A program made the position numbers and the translations under genes. A stretch of DNA of 8,771 nt. Source: Acidobacteriota bacterium (GTDB lineage: Bacteria > Acidobacteriota > Polarisedimenticolia > QHYA01). Below the pieces are notes generated by a model. The model saw only the letters and a list, made by a program, of their open reading frames with translations, did no database searches and had not been told where the DNA came from. The stretch spans positions 1 to 8,771 of the forward strand of contig QHYA01000216.1 of assembly GCA_003223995.1 (NCBI GenBank), written 5' to 3'. This document shows, piece by piece, positions 1 to 6,661 of the stretch (the first letter of the stretch is position 1; the number at the start of each line of letters is the position of its first letter).

Positions 1-1
1 G

Positions 2-64
2 GCCGACACCGAGGAAGTGCTCAAGGGCCTAGAGGCAGCGTCATGCGGCTGGGGAGAGCCCTAG
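2..64 (+). CDS. Possible C-terminal end of an upstream gene (partial)
   Basis: Plus-strand frame 2 is open from the window edge to a TAG at 62-64 and gives 20 residues: a charged, helix-like segment (DTEEVLKGLEAA) and then a short tail ending GWGEP. The other two plus frames are less protein-like, and frame 3 stops almost at once. Such acidic helical tails are common at the ends of bacterial enzymes, but nothing here identifies a family. If real, the gene converges on the AlkZ-like gene that ends at 112, and the hairpin just after it would fit its terminator. Only 63 bases are visible, so chance openness in GC-rich DNA is a serious alternative. Confidence 0.25.
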   Translation, partial: ADTEEVLKGLEAASCGWGEP

Positions 65-65
65 A

Positions 66-82
66 GCCAGGGCGACCCTGGC
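66..82. terminator. Hairpin between convergent gene ends
   Basis: GCCAGGG and CCCTGGC form a perfect 7-bp stem around a CGA loop. The hairpin lies just after the TAG at 62-64 and before the end of the minus-strand gene at 112. There is no T-tract on either side, so it is not a canonical intrinsic terminator. Its position between two converging gene ends is the main support. Confidence 0.3.
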
Positions 83-111
83 CCTCCGGACCTGTTCTGT
101 CGTCTGGCCTC

Positions 112-1095
112 TCAGGGAGCGGTGCGCAGGGTGTTGATCCGGGACGCCCGGGATTTCGGGCTGTCGAGGCTGAAGGAGCGCGCGTCGCCGAGGTCGTCCC
201 GGACGAATGCCTCGGTGCGTTCCACCGCGTCGGTCAGAGCCTTGTCCTTCACGCCGAACGATGCCCACACGATGGATCGGGTCTCGATGTCGTACTCCCA
301 CAGCCCGACTAGCCGGCCCCGGTCGAAGATCGCGTGGCTGGGCAGGTCCGAAAGACCGCCCAGGGCCTCCATGGCCTTCTCCGTCATGACCTTGCGCTTT
401 CCGTCCCCGGCGTCCAGCAGGCTTCCAAGATCGCGGCGATGGAGAACGAGCGAGTCGAGCCCGCTCACGAGAGCGTAATGAGGCGTTTTCGGCGGCTTGA
501 AACGGCGAAACGATTCGAGGTCTTCCGGCAAGAGCAGCCTGTCGTTTCCCGGGATCGGAACGAGACCGAGCGGCTCGATCGCGGCCTTGGCGGCCTTGAC
601 GCCGTACCCCGAGAACGACTGGAACTCCGCCAGCGTGGCGGGGCCGACCCACTGGAAATAACGGCCGGCCAGATCGGCGGAAGCTCCATCGGCGGCGAGC
701 TTCGGTCCGAGGGGGTTCGGTCGCCAGAGCGCATAGCGGTACCGCTGCTGGTCGAGCCGGCCGTTGGTCGGCACGCGGCGGATCTTCCCGGCGGACTGAA
801 GCTTCCCAAGAGCGAGCGGAAGGGTCGTCGAGAGACCCTTCTTCACCCCCTCGGGACCCATGCTGCGCGACGCGCTTCCCGTTGCCTTGCGGATTTCGTC
901 CGGTTCGAGGGGTCCCTTCGAGAGCGCCTTGACGACGGCCTCGCAGAGCCTGTCGATCTCCTTCTCCGTGACTCCAAGCTTCACCGCCTGCTTCATCGGG
1001 GCGGCGGCGAAGTTCCGGCCGACTTGCAGAGCCAGAGCGAAATCCGACGCGGGGACGACGTAGGTGCATCCGCGCGCCCCTGCTTCTGCCACCAC
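112..1095 (-). CDS. AlkZ-like winged-helix DNA-binding protein, N-terminally damaged
   Basis: The frame ends at TGA 114-112 and reads as a protein from about 1077 (ARGCTYVVPASDFALAL). It resembles the HTH_42 / DNA glycosylase AlkZ-like family. Visible parts are the GCTYVVPASDF segment, a winged-helix-like stretch (EIRKATGSASRSMGPEGVKK, then LGKLQSAGKIRRV), a YRYALWRP strand, a WVGPATLAEFQSFSG segment, and a C-terminal domain with YALVSGLDSLVLHRRDL and a FDRGRLVGLWEYD strand. The frame stays open upstream to 1464 with no stop, but that part is not protein-like and runs into the GH13 gene. GTG at 1095 is the first plausible in-frame start and gives about 327 residues, short for the family (roughly 360-400). 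The family-like N-terminus lies in another frame at 1121. Family members bind or excise damaged bases, but the N-terminal part of the fold is missing, so activity is doubtful. It may be a pseudogene or carry a sequence error. Confidence 0.72.
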   Translation of the reverse strand: MVAEAGARGCTYVVPASDFALALQVGRNFAAAPMKQAVKLGVTEKEIDRLCEAVVKALSKGPLEPDEIRKATGSASRSMGPEGVKKGLSTTLPLALGKLQSAGKIRRVPTNGRLDQQRYRYALWRPNPLGPKLAADGASADLAGRYFQWVGPATLAEFQSFSGYGVKAAKAAIEPLGLVPIPGNDRLLLPEDLESFRRFKPPKTPHYALVSGLDSLVLHRRDLGSLLDAGDGKRKVMTEKAMEALGGLSDLPSHAIFDRGRLVGLWEYDIETRSIVWASFGVKDKALTDAVERTEAFVRDDLGDARSFSLDSPKSRASRINTLRTAP

Positions 1096-1121
1096 CAGGC
1101 GCGCAGAGTCGAGAGATCCAT
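1078..1121 (-). pseudogene. Out-of-frame N-terminal fragment of the AlkZ-like gene
   Basis: ATG at 1121-1119 opens a frame reading MDLSTLRAWWWQKQG, which looks like the true N-terminus of this AlkZ-like subfamily (a Leu-Arg-Ala-Trp helix followed by Gln-Gly). After about 15 codons it meets the GGGGCGCGCGG junction. The protein-like sequence (ARGCTYVVP) then continues in a different frame, while this frame hits a stop about 27 codons later. From memory of the family, some 50-60 residues normally separate these two segments, so the simplest reading is a frame-changing deletion of about 150 bases. A sequencing or assembly error could give the same picture. Confidence 0.5.
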
Positions 1122-1129
1122 GGCGGGCA

Positions 1130-1159
1130 ATCGTAGACCCTCGGCGCGCATTGGGACAA
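1130..1159 (-). promoter_or_regulatory. Candidate promoter of the AlkZ-like gene
   Basis: On the minus strand, TTGTCC (1159-1154) and TACGAT (1135-1130) are separated by 18 bases, a sigma-70-like arrangement with four of six consensus matches in each box. The -10-like box ends 8 bases before ATG 1121, so a transcript would begin almost at the start codon. No good Shine-Dalgarno sequence lies at the usual spacing. It sits in the 132-base gap after the GH13 gene. Confidence 0.3.
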
Positions 1160-1253
1160 GCGGGCCTCTCTGTCAGGATCGCGGGATGAAGTTCTCTTCC
1201 ACCGCTCCGCTCCCGCTTCATTGGTCCCCGACGCGAGAAGCGGCGGAGATCGC

Positions 1254-4200
1254 TCATGAAACGGGAGAAGGACGCTTGCGGGTCCGGGTCACCGGACGGC
1301 TGAGGTCTTCGAGGAGCTTCTCGACCTGGTAGCCGGATCGCTGCCCGGCCAGCTGCAGAGTCTCGATGACCTCGTGACTCGCCGCGACCAGCCGTGGAAC
1401 CTCGCCCGCGGGCCGGTAGGGGTCCCAGGACGCATCGACTGCAGCGACCGCAAGCATCCACCACAGCAGCTCATCGAAGGCTTCCTTGTTGAACCAGAGA
1501 ACATCCTGATAGAGGTTGACCTTGAGGAAACGCCGCCCCTGCTCGTCGGAGAGCAGTGATCGAAGAACCTCGCGGGCGCTCGTGCTCCTCGGCCCGGGGG
1601 CGGCGAACCACCGTTGGTGCGCTGTCAGGACGAGGATGGCATCGACGGCCCGTTCCACTGCGGGGCCGTCCAGGCCGAGACCTCGCATCGCCTCCTCCAG
1701 GATCCCGCTCAGCCGCCACTCCTGCATCCACCTCAGGCTTTGCTGCTCGGGTTTCTCCTGCTCGAAGGGTTTCCCGAGGGCATGGACGAAAAGCCAGCCG
1801 AGCAGCCCGCCCCCCGCGGCTCCGTCCCACGGCTTCTGGCTGAGGAGCGCCGCTGCCGAGCGGTATCTCTTTGATCGCGGCCAGGGGAAGCGCTCCCCCA
1901 GTCTGTCGAGCCGGAGGATCGCCTCCAGCTTCAGACGAACCATCCGCGCGGTGACGGCCGGATCGGTGGCTGCCGGAGCGCCAAGGAATTCCTTGATTTC
2001 CCGCAGGAGGGTGTCCGTCTTGCGTTCGACCTCCTCGAGCAGCTTCGCATCGACCGCGGCCCCGGCCGGTCGCGACTGGATCAGCCGGCGGAAGAGGGAG
2101 GCGTTGACCAGTTCCGCGAAGGGTTGCTGGACGACCTTGAGAACGACCTCCGCCAGCGCCTCCTCGATGCTCGGGCTCCCCCTTCCTCCGAGGTGGGAAG
2201 CCAGCCTCGCATAAGGACGGCCCGCCCCCTCACGGACCTCCCGGAAGTCGAGAAACACCTGGCATCTGTAGGCGTCCAGCTCGACGTAGAGCCCCCTGTC
2301 GAAGAGCTCCTTGCTGCTGCGGATGTACTCGAGCCCGCTGAGATGGTCTCTGAAGACGGCGTAGCAGCCCTCGTCCGCAGTCAGCCCCAGCCCCTCGCCG
2401 AGGCTCCTCTGGGCGAGAGTCCGCTGCGCGAGAGTCCGCTTCCCATTAGCGCCCGCCTTTGCCATGAAGGCGGCGGAGGTCCGGATCCACCCGCGAGCGG
2501 AGGCGAAGCGGTTGTGATAGAGCACCAGCGCCCGCTCGCCGCCGCAGCGGTTGGAGTAGGCGAAGACATCCTCGTTCACTCGCCCTTCCTGCGTGTAGAA
2601 ATCGTAGAGGAGGTAGTCCTTGGCCTCCGCGAAGAGGTGGCGGCGGTGGAGGAGCGGCGCGATCTCCTTCTCGTGGCGGGCGACCAGGCGGGGGTCGGGC
2701 TGCTCATCCCACCGCGCCCGGCGGAACTCCATGCCGTACCGCTCGGCGAAACCCTCGATCTGGCCGTGGCCGAACATCGGCAGTCCCGGCAGGGTCGCCA
2801 TGAGCGTGCAGATGCCGAAGTACTTGTCCTCCTTGCCGAACTGGTCGATGGCGGTCCGCTCGTCGGGATTGTTCATGAAGTTGACGTACCGCTTCAGGAT
2901 CTCGGGATCGAATTCGAGGGTGTTCTTGATGACCGAGCGGTACTTGGCATTCTCCTCGTCGCGGAGCATGTTCATGAAGGCGCTGTTGTACACGCGGTGC
3001 ATGCCAAGGGTGCGGACGAAGTAGCCCTCCATCATCCAGAAGGCTTCCGCCAGAAGCAGCGTATCGGGCGCCTCCAGCGCGACGCGGTCCACCACCTGCC
3101 TCCAGAACTCCTCCGGCATCAGAGCGTCGAACTGCTCCCTGGTCATCGCATGCTCGGCCCGCGACGGAATCGTCCCTCCGGTGCCCGGCTCGGGGAACCA
3201 GAGCCTCTGGTAGTGCTTCTTCGCGAGTGTCATGGCGGCGTCGAAGCGAATGACCGGAAACTGACGCGCCACGCGCAGGATCGTCTGGATGACCGCCTCC
3301 CGGAGCTCCGGGTTGAGGTAGTTCAACTGGGCCGTGTCGTTCCACGGCGTGCTCGTCCCGTCGTTGCCGTGATAGACGTAGCGAACGCTTCCGGTCCGCC
3401 GGTCCACGCGCCGGAACACCACGGCGGCGTCACTGTTGTTGAAGTAATGGTCCTCCAGGAAGATGCCGACCCGCTCGTCCCACGATAGGTCGGGTCCCGT
3501 GAAGCTGTAGGAGGGGAAGGGGCTGTGCTCGAGCGAAAGGAACCGGTCGGGCTGCTCGATCAGCCACAGGGAATCGATCCCCATGTGGTTGGGGACCATG
3601 TCGCTTGCGAGACGGAGGCCGTGCCGCCAGGCCCTCTCCCTGAGGTCGCGGTGGGCCTGCTCGCCTCCGAGATCGTCGGCGATCACGTAGTCGAAGAGGG
3701 AGTAGGCCGATGCGTCCGCGTCCGGATCGCCGCGCATCTGCTTGATCTTCCGTGACGCGGCGCTGCGCTGCCACAGGCCGATCAGCCACAGTCCTGAGAT
3801 GCCCCAGCGCGCCAGCAGCTCCAGCTCCTCGTCCGGGATCTGGTCGAGCCTGCGGATCTCGCGGCGGTGCTTGCGCGAGAGCTGGTCGAGCCATACGTGG
3901 CAGTTCTTTGCGATCAGGACGAGCCTGGGCATCCAGTCGCGATCGGCGGAGTAAGCCTCCCTCTCCGACTCGAGGCCGGAATAGTCGTAGAACGCGGGGG
4001 GACCCGGACCAGGGAGCTTCAGGTTCTCCTCCTCGCGGATCAGATCGAGGCTGCTGAGGAGCCGGAAGATGTACTTGTACTTCCCGAGCAGGTAGCCCCA
4101 GCGTCTCCAGATGTAGTCGAGCTGCCCGGCGAGAGAATCCGGAGAGGCGAGCGCGGGGCTGCGGAGCATGTCCACCAGGTTCTGTTCGTCCGGTCCGAAA

Positions 4201-4775
4201 AAGGGCCGAGTGGCGAAGAACTCCCTCAGCTCAGAGACGATCTCTCCGTACGCGGCCTGTTGTTCCAGGGGCTCGTCGTCGAAGAGATCGAGGAAAGGCC
4301 GCGTTGCAGGATTCATGTTCGCAAGCCACAGGACCAGCATCTCCTCCAGCTCGATCTGGCGGTGGGGCACCCCGCCGCTCTCCGACTCGATGAACTCCTC
4401 CGGCGTCGTCTCCAGCCGGAAGACAGCGGGGGGCGGGAACTCCTCGACGAGGCGGCTGAAGGCGCGGTCGAGTCGCTGCCCGCCGAGCACCCCCGAGAGG
4501 TGGGCGATGGCCTCCTGGAAGACGGCCGGCCGGCGAGATTCCCGGTACAGGCCGATCAGGAAGTGGAAGATCTCGTTGATCAGGCCGATCGCATTGAGCT
4601 GGCCGGCTCTGACGCACCCTGAAGCGGGGCCGGCCCTCCTCTTCACCTCGTTGATCTTCTCCGCCAGGAGCCGCGCGGCGCGAAACTCGTCGAAGAGAAG
4701 GCTGCCGCCCGGAGAGAATGGGAATCCGCTCAGTGCGTAGAGGTCCCGCGCCGCGCGGGAGACATGCAGTTCCAT
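1254..4775 (-). CDS. Very large GH13 alpha-amylase-family protein
   Basis: A 1173-residue protein acting on alpha-glucosidic bonds by hydrolysis or transfer; the exact reaction cannot be read from sequence. The catalytic barrel covers roughly residues 310-740. Region I is DMVPNH (392-397), region II RFDAAM (510-515, nucleophile Asp512), region III LLLAEAFW (573-580, acid/base Glu577) and region IV NFMNNPDE (632-639, Asp638). Region IV has Pro where most GH13 enzymes have His. Residues 1-300 and 850-1173 are mostly helical and match no domain I recognise, so the protein is about twice a normal amylase. I see no signal peptide, which suggests a cytoplasmic enzyme. A short tandem repeat (TLAQR TLAQR) sits near residues 781-790. 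ATG 4775 was chosen because AGGAAG lies 10 bases upstream and the sequence is protein-like from there. It lies 75 bases after the histidine phosphatase on the same strand and is probably cotranscribed. The family call is firm; the substrate is unknown. Confidence 0.93.
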   Translation of the reverse strand: MELHVSRAARDLYALSGFPFSPGGSLLFDEFRAARLLAEKINEVKRRAGPASGCVRAGQLNAIGLINEIFHFLIGLYRESRRPAVFQEAIAHLSGVLGGQRLDRAFSRLVEEFPPPAVFRLETTPEEFIESESGGVPHRQIELEEMLVLWLANMNPATRPFLDLFDDEPLEQQAAYGEIVSELREFFATRPFFGPDEQNLVDMLRSPALASPDSLAGQLDYIWRRWGYLLGKYKYIFRLLSSLDLIREEENLKLPGPGPPAFYDYSGLESEREAYSADRDWMPRLVLIAKNCHVWLDQLSRKHRREIRRLDQIPDEELELLARWGISGLWLIGLWQRSAASRKIKQMRGDPDADASAYSLFDYVIADDLGGEQAHRDLRERAWRHGLRLASDMVPNHMGIDSLWLIEQPDRFLSLEHSPFPSYSFTGPDLSWDERVGIFLEDHYFNNSDAAVVFRRVDRRTGSVRYVYHGNDGTSTPWNDTAQLNYLNPELREAVIQTILRVARQFPVIRFDAAMTLAKKHYQRLWFPEPGTGGTIPSRAEHAMTREQFDALMPEEFWRQVVDRVALEAPDTLLLAEAFWMMEGYFVRTLGMHRVYNSAFMNMLRDEENAKYRSVIKNTLEFDPEILKRYVNFMNNPDERTAIDQFGKEDKYFGICTLMATLPGLPMFGHGQIEGFAERYGMEFRRARWDEQPDPRLVARHEKEIAPLLHRRHLFAEAKDYLLYDFYTQEGRVNEDVFAYSNRCGGERALVLYHNRFASARGWIRTSAAFMAKAGANGKRTLAQRTLAQRSLGEGLGLTADEGCYAVFRDHLSGLEYIRSSKELFDRGLYVELDAYRCQVFLDFREVREGAGRPYARLASHLGGRGSPSIEEALAEVVLKVVQQPFAELVNASLFRRLIQSRPAGAAVDAKLLEEVERKTDTLLREIKEFLGAPAATDPAVTARMVRLKLEAILRLDRLGERFPWPRSKRYRSAAALLSQKPWDGAAGGGLLGWLFVHALGKPFEQEKPEQQSLRWMQEWRLSGILEEAMRGLGLDGPAVERAVDAILVLTAHQRWFAAPGPRSTSAREVLRSLLSDEQGRRFLKVNLYQDVLWFNKEAFDELLWWMLAVAAVDASWDPYRPAGEVPRLVAASHEVIETLQLAGQRSGYQVEKLLEDLSRPVTRTRKRPSPVS
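2396..2440 (-). repeat. 15-bp tandem repeat inside the GH13 gene
   Basis: Two adjacent 15-base units at 2411-2425 and 2426-2440 differ at one position (GGGCGAGAGTCCGCT and GCGCGAGAGTCCGCT). A third, degenerate unit may lie at 2396-2410. The unit length keeps the reading frame and encodes TLAQR TLAQR followed by SLGEG, near residues 781-795. This falls in a probable surface loop between the catalytic barrel with its C-domain and the helical C-terminal part. Confidence 0.75.
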
Positions 4776-4792
4776 CTTCTCAGCGCTTCCTG

Positions 4793-4804
4793 CCCGCCGG
4801 CGGG
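4793..4804. repeat. 12-bp palindrome upstream of the GH13 start
   Basis: CCCGCCGGCGGG is a perfect palindrome lying 17 bases before the GH13 ATG, in the 75-base gap after the histidine phosphatase. It could be an operator half or influence RNA folding next to the AGGAAG ribosome site. In DNA this GC-rich it could equally be chance. Confidence 0.25.
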
Positions 4805-4850
4805 ACGAGGGGGGCGACGCGGGCCATGACCACTGACGGGCAGCGGCGCT

Positions 4851-5519
4851 TTATGGAGGCGCGTCGAACCACTTCGACAGTTGCGCGCCGGGCCGGCGAG
4901 GATAGGCGGCGTAATGGGACACATCGTTGAGCAGCATGAGCCGCGCTCGCACCGGACCCTGGAAGTCGAGCACGTTCAGGCATGCTGGAGATTGATCGAG
5001 CCGGTCGCGGTAGCCACGTGCGTCCATTCCCAGCAGGCTGCAGAGGACCAGGCGGATCGTCGCCTTGTGCGACACGACGGCGATGCTCTCCGACTCGTGC
5101 TTCAGGACGATCATCCGGACGACCGGAAGGGCTCGCGCCATGACGCTCAGTCCCGACTCTCCGTCCCGCGGCGCGAAGGTGAAGGGATCGGCCTCCCAGG
5201 CCGCGTATTCCTCGGCATAGCGGCGCTCCACCTCGAGCCGAATCAGCCCCTCCCAGTGGCCATGGTTCATCTCTCGCAGGCCGTCGGCGGAAACCGGGCT
5301 CAAACCGTGGGGACGCGCAACGGAGGCGGCCGTGTCGCGTGCCCGTTTCATGGGGCTGCTATAGACGGCCGCGAGCTTCTCTCCGGACAGCCGCTCTCCG
5401 AGACGCTCGGCCTGGGCGCGGCCTTCCTCGGACAGCTCCGCATCGGTCGATCCGGCGAAGCGGTCCTCCGCGCTGAGGACCGTGGCGCCGTGCCGGATGA
5501 GGTAAAGACGCGTGGTCAC
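4851..5519 (-). CDS. Histidine phosphatase family protein (phosphoglycerate mutase-like)
   Basis: A 222-residue single-domain phosphatase of the cofactor-independent-of-metal histidine phosphatase clan, which works through a phosphohistidine intermediate on small phosphorylated metabolites. LIRHGAT places the nucleophile at His10 with Arg9. SSPMKRARDTA (54-64) supplies the second phosphate-binding Arg. Glu83 in LREMNHGHWEG is the likely proton donor, and VVSHKATIR gives the second His at 151. Length and motif order match the family (CobC/GpmB-like, also glucosyl-3-phosphoglycerate phosphatases). No membrane segment or signal peptide is seen. The start codon is GTG at 5519; the region before it has no clear Shine-Dalgarno sequence but has a TATACT box. 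The GH13 gene follows 75 bases downstream, which hints at a sugar phosphate as substrate, though this is inference. The stop is TAA at 4853-4851. Confidence 0.93.
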   Translation of the reverse strand: MTTRLYLIRHGATVLSAEDRFAGSTDAELSEEGRAQAERLGERLSGEKLAAVYSSPMKRARDTAASVARPHGLSPVSADGLREMNHGHWEGLIRLEVERRYAEEYAAWEADPFTFAPRDGESGLSVMARALPVVRMIVLKHESESIAVVSHKATIRLVLCSLLGMDARGYRDRLDQSPACLNVLDFQGPVRARLMLLNDVSHYAAYPRRPGAQLSKWFDAPP

Positions 5520-5528
5520 GGCTCGGAG

Positions 5529-5537
5529 AGTATAGCA
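5529..5537 (-). promoter_or_regulatory. Candidate extended -10 promoter of the histidine phosphatase gene
   Basis: On the minus strand the sequence TGCTATACT fits an extended -10 element (TGnTATAAT with one mismatch). It ends 9 bases before the GTG start, so transcription would begin within a few bases of the start codon and the mRNA would be nearly leaderless. No convincing -35 box is visible. It lies in the 117-base divergent gap shared with the Fpg-like gene. Confidence 0.4.
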
Positions 5538-5622
5538 GCCGCGCCCAACTCGATCCGCCGCCTCGCGCCCTCGTCGCCCTGGCAGGGGACCGGGCGGCTG
5601 GCTCGCGGCCTGGCTCGAAGGT

Positions 5623-5628
5623 TAGGAT
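5623..5628 (+). promoter_or_regulatory. TAGGAT box before the Fpg-like gene: -10 element or ribosome site
   Basis: TAGGAT ends 8 bases before ATG 5637. It fits the TAnnnT pattern of a -10 box at the same distance as seen upstream of the histidine phosphatase and AlkZ-like genes. The AGGA inside it is also at an acceptable Shine-Dalgarno spacing (9 bases), so the two readings cannot be separated from sequence. Confidence 0.3.
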
Positions 5629-5636
5629 CAGAAACC

Positions 5637-6557
5637 ATGCCGGAGCTTCCCGACATCGTCGTCTATATCAGAAAGCTCGAACCCCGGATCGGCGGGCAGA
5701 AGCTGGAGAAGATCCGTCTCGCGAGCCCATTCCTTCTCCGTTCCGTTTCACCTTCCATACGGGAGGGGGAAGGGAAGACGCTGCTGGGCCTGCGAAGGCT
5801 CGGAAAGCGCATCGTCTTCGAGCTGGAGGACGAGCTTTTCCTCGTCTTCCACCTGATGATCGCGGCGCGTTTCCACTGGAAGAAGCCCGCGACCAAAATC
5901 CCTGCGCGCATCGGACTCGCCGCATTCGATTTCCGCTCCGGAGCGCTGCTTCTGACCGAGGCGAGCTCCCGGAAACGGGCATCGCTGCATCTCGTCCGTG
6001 GAGAAGAAGCTCTCGGCCAGTTCGAGCGCGGTGGTCTCGAGCCCCTCGAGGCGGACGCGGAGGCGTTCCGTTCGACGCTGCTGGGAGAGAACCACACGCT
6101 CAAGCGCGCTCTCACGGACCCGCGGCTCTTCTCCGGGATCGGAAACGCTTACAGCGACGAGATCCTGCATCGAGCCCGGCTTTCGCCTTTGCTGTTGACC
6201 AGCAGGCTGGACGAGGGGGAGATCGCCCGACTCCGAGATGCGACGCGAGATGTCCTGCTCGAATGGACCGAGAGGCTCGATCGCCAGGCGGGGGATCGCT
6301 TTCCGGAGAAGGTCACGGCTTTCCGGGAAGGGATGGCGGTGCACGGCCGGTTCCGCCAGCCCTGCCCGGATTGCGGTTCTCCGATCCAGCGCATCGTCTA
6401 TGCCCAGAACGAGTCGAACTACTGCGCCCGATGCCAGACCGGAGGGAAACTGCTGTCCGACCGACTGCTGGCTCGCCTGCTGAAGCAGGATTGGCCTCGG
6501 ACCCTGGAGGAGATGGAGGAACGGCGCGCGCAGATCGCTCGGCGGGGCGGGGTGTAG
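5637..6557 (+). CDS. Fpg/Nei-family DNA glycosylase
   Basis: A 306-residue base-excision-repair enzyme that removes oxidised bases and nicks the abasic site. The N-terminus MPELPD supplies the catalytic Pro2-Glu3 pair after Met removal, and Lys57 in GLRRLGK matches the conserved DNA-binding Lys. The helix-two-turn-helix region has ENHTLKRALTDPRLFSG (151-167) and GIGNAYSDEILHRA (167-180). The C-terminal zinc finger uses Cys243, Cys246, Cys263 and Cys266 (CPDC...CARC). The finger loop reads QRIVYAQNESNYC rather than the Arg-Thr-Thr form of classical Fpg, so base preference may differ from 8-oxoguanine. The frame is open far upstream, but ATG 5637 is fixed by the obligatory N-terminal MPELPD. 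The gene is divergent from the histidine phosphatase and is followed after 104 bases by the ChdC-like gene. The family is certain; the exact substrate (Fpg or Nei type) is not. Confidence 0.95.
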   Translation: MPELPDIVVYIRKLEPRIGGQKLEKIRLASPFLLRSVSPSIREGEGKTLLGLRRLGKRIVFELEDELFLVFHLMIAARFHWKKPATKIPARIGLAAFDFRSGALLLTEASSRKRASLHLVRGEEALGQFERGGLEPLEADAEAFRSTLLGENHTLKRALTDPRLFSGIGNAYSDEILHRARLSPLLLTSRLDEGEIARLRDATRDVLLEWTERLDRQAGDRFPEKVTAFREGMAVHGRFRQPCPDCGSPIQRIVYAQNESNYCARCQTGGKLLSDRLLARLLKQDWPRTLEEMEERRAQIARRGGV

Positions 6558-6560
6558 AAT
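6555..6560 (+). promoter_or_regulatory. Possible -10 box before the ChdC-like gene
   Basis: TAGAAT overlaps the stop codon of the Fpg-like gene and matches the -10 consensus at five of six positions. No good -35 partner is seen 16-18 bases upstream. It could give the downstream gene its own promoter with a leader of roughly 95 bases, but it may be chance. Confidence 0.2.
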
Positions 6561-6661
6561 CGGCACCCTTGGACGTTTCGGCTGCTTTCGGTTCTTGGAT
6601 CGGAGAGACGCCGGGCAGATAGCCGGCCAGAGAGGAAGACGACGGCGAGAGAGGACTGAGC

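Noticed and set aside
41..1159. 372-codon minus-strand frame overlapping the AlkZ-like gene
   Set aside because: The translation is very rich in Arg, Gly and Pro, typical of an off-frame reading. The protein-like signal is in the frame ending at 112.
1213..1243. Inverted repeat CCGCTTC/GAAGCGG after the GH13 stop as a terminator
   Set aside because: A 7-bp stem with a 17-base loop and no T-tract is too weak to call.
334..1332. 332-codon open frame on the plus strand opposite the AlkZ-like gene
   Set aside because: Low-complexity, Arg-rich translation with no family resemblance. The opposite strand gives a recognisable protein across the same bases.
2124..3488. 454-codon open frame on the plus strand opposite the GH13 gene
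   Set aside because: It is a mirror frame of strongly coding GC-rich DNA. The translation is rich in repeated Val, Glu and Leu with no recognisable motif, while the minus strand carries the intact GH13 catalytic set.
4881..5636. Upstream extension of the Fpg-like frame, suggesting a fusion protein
   Set aside because: The extension lies antisense to the histidine phosphatase gene and is not protein-like. Fpg activity requires Pro2 at the free N-terminus of MPELPD.
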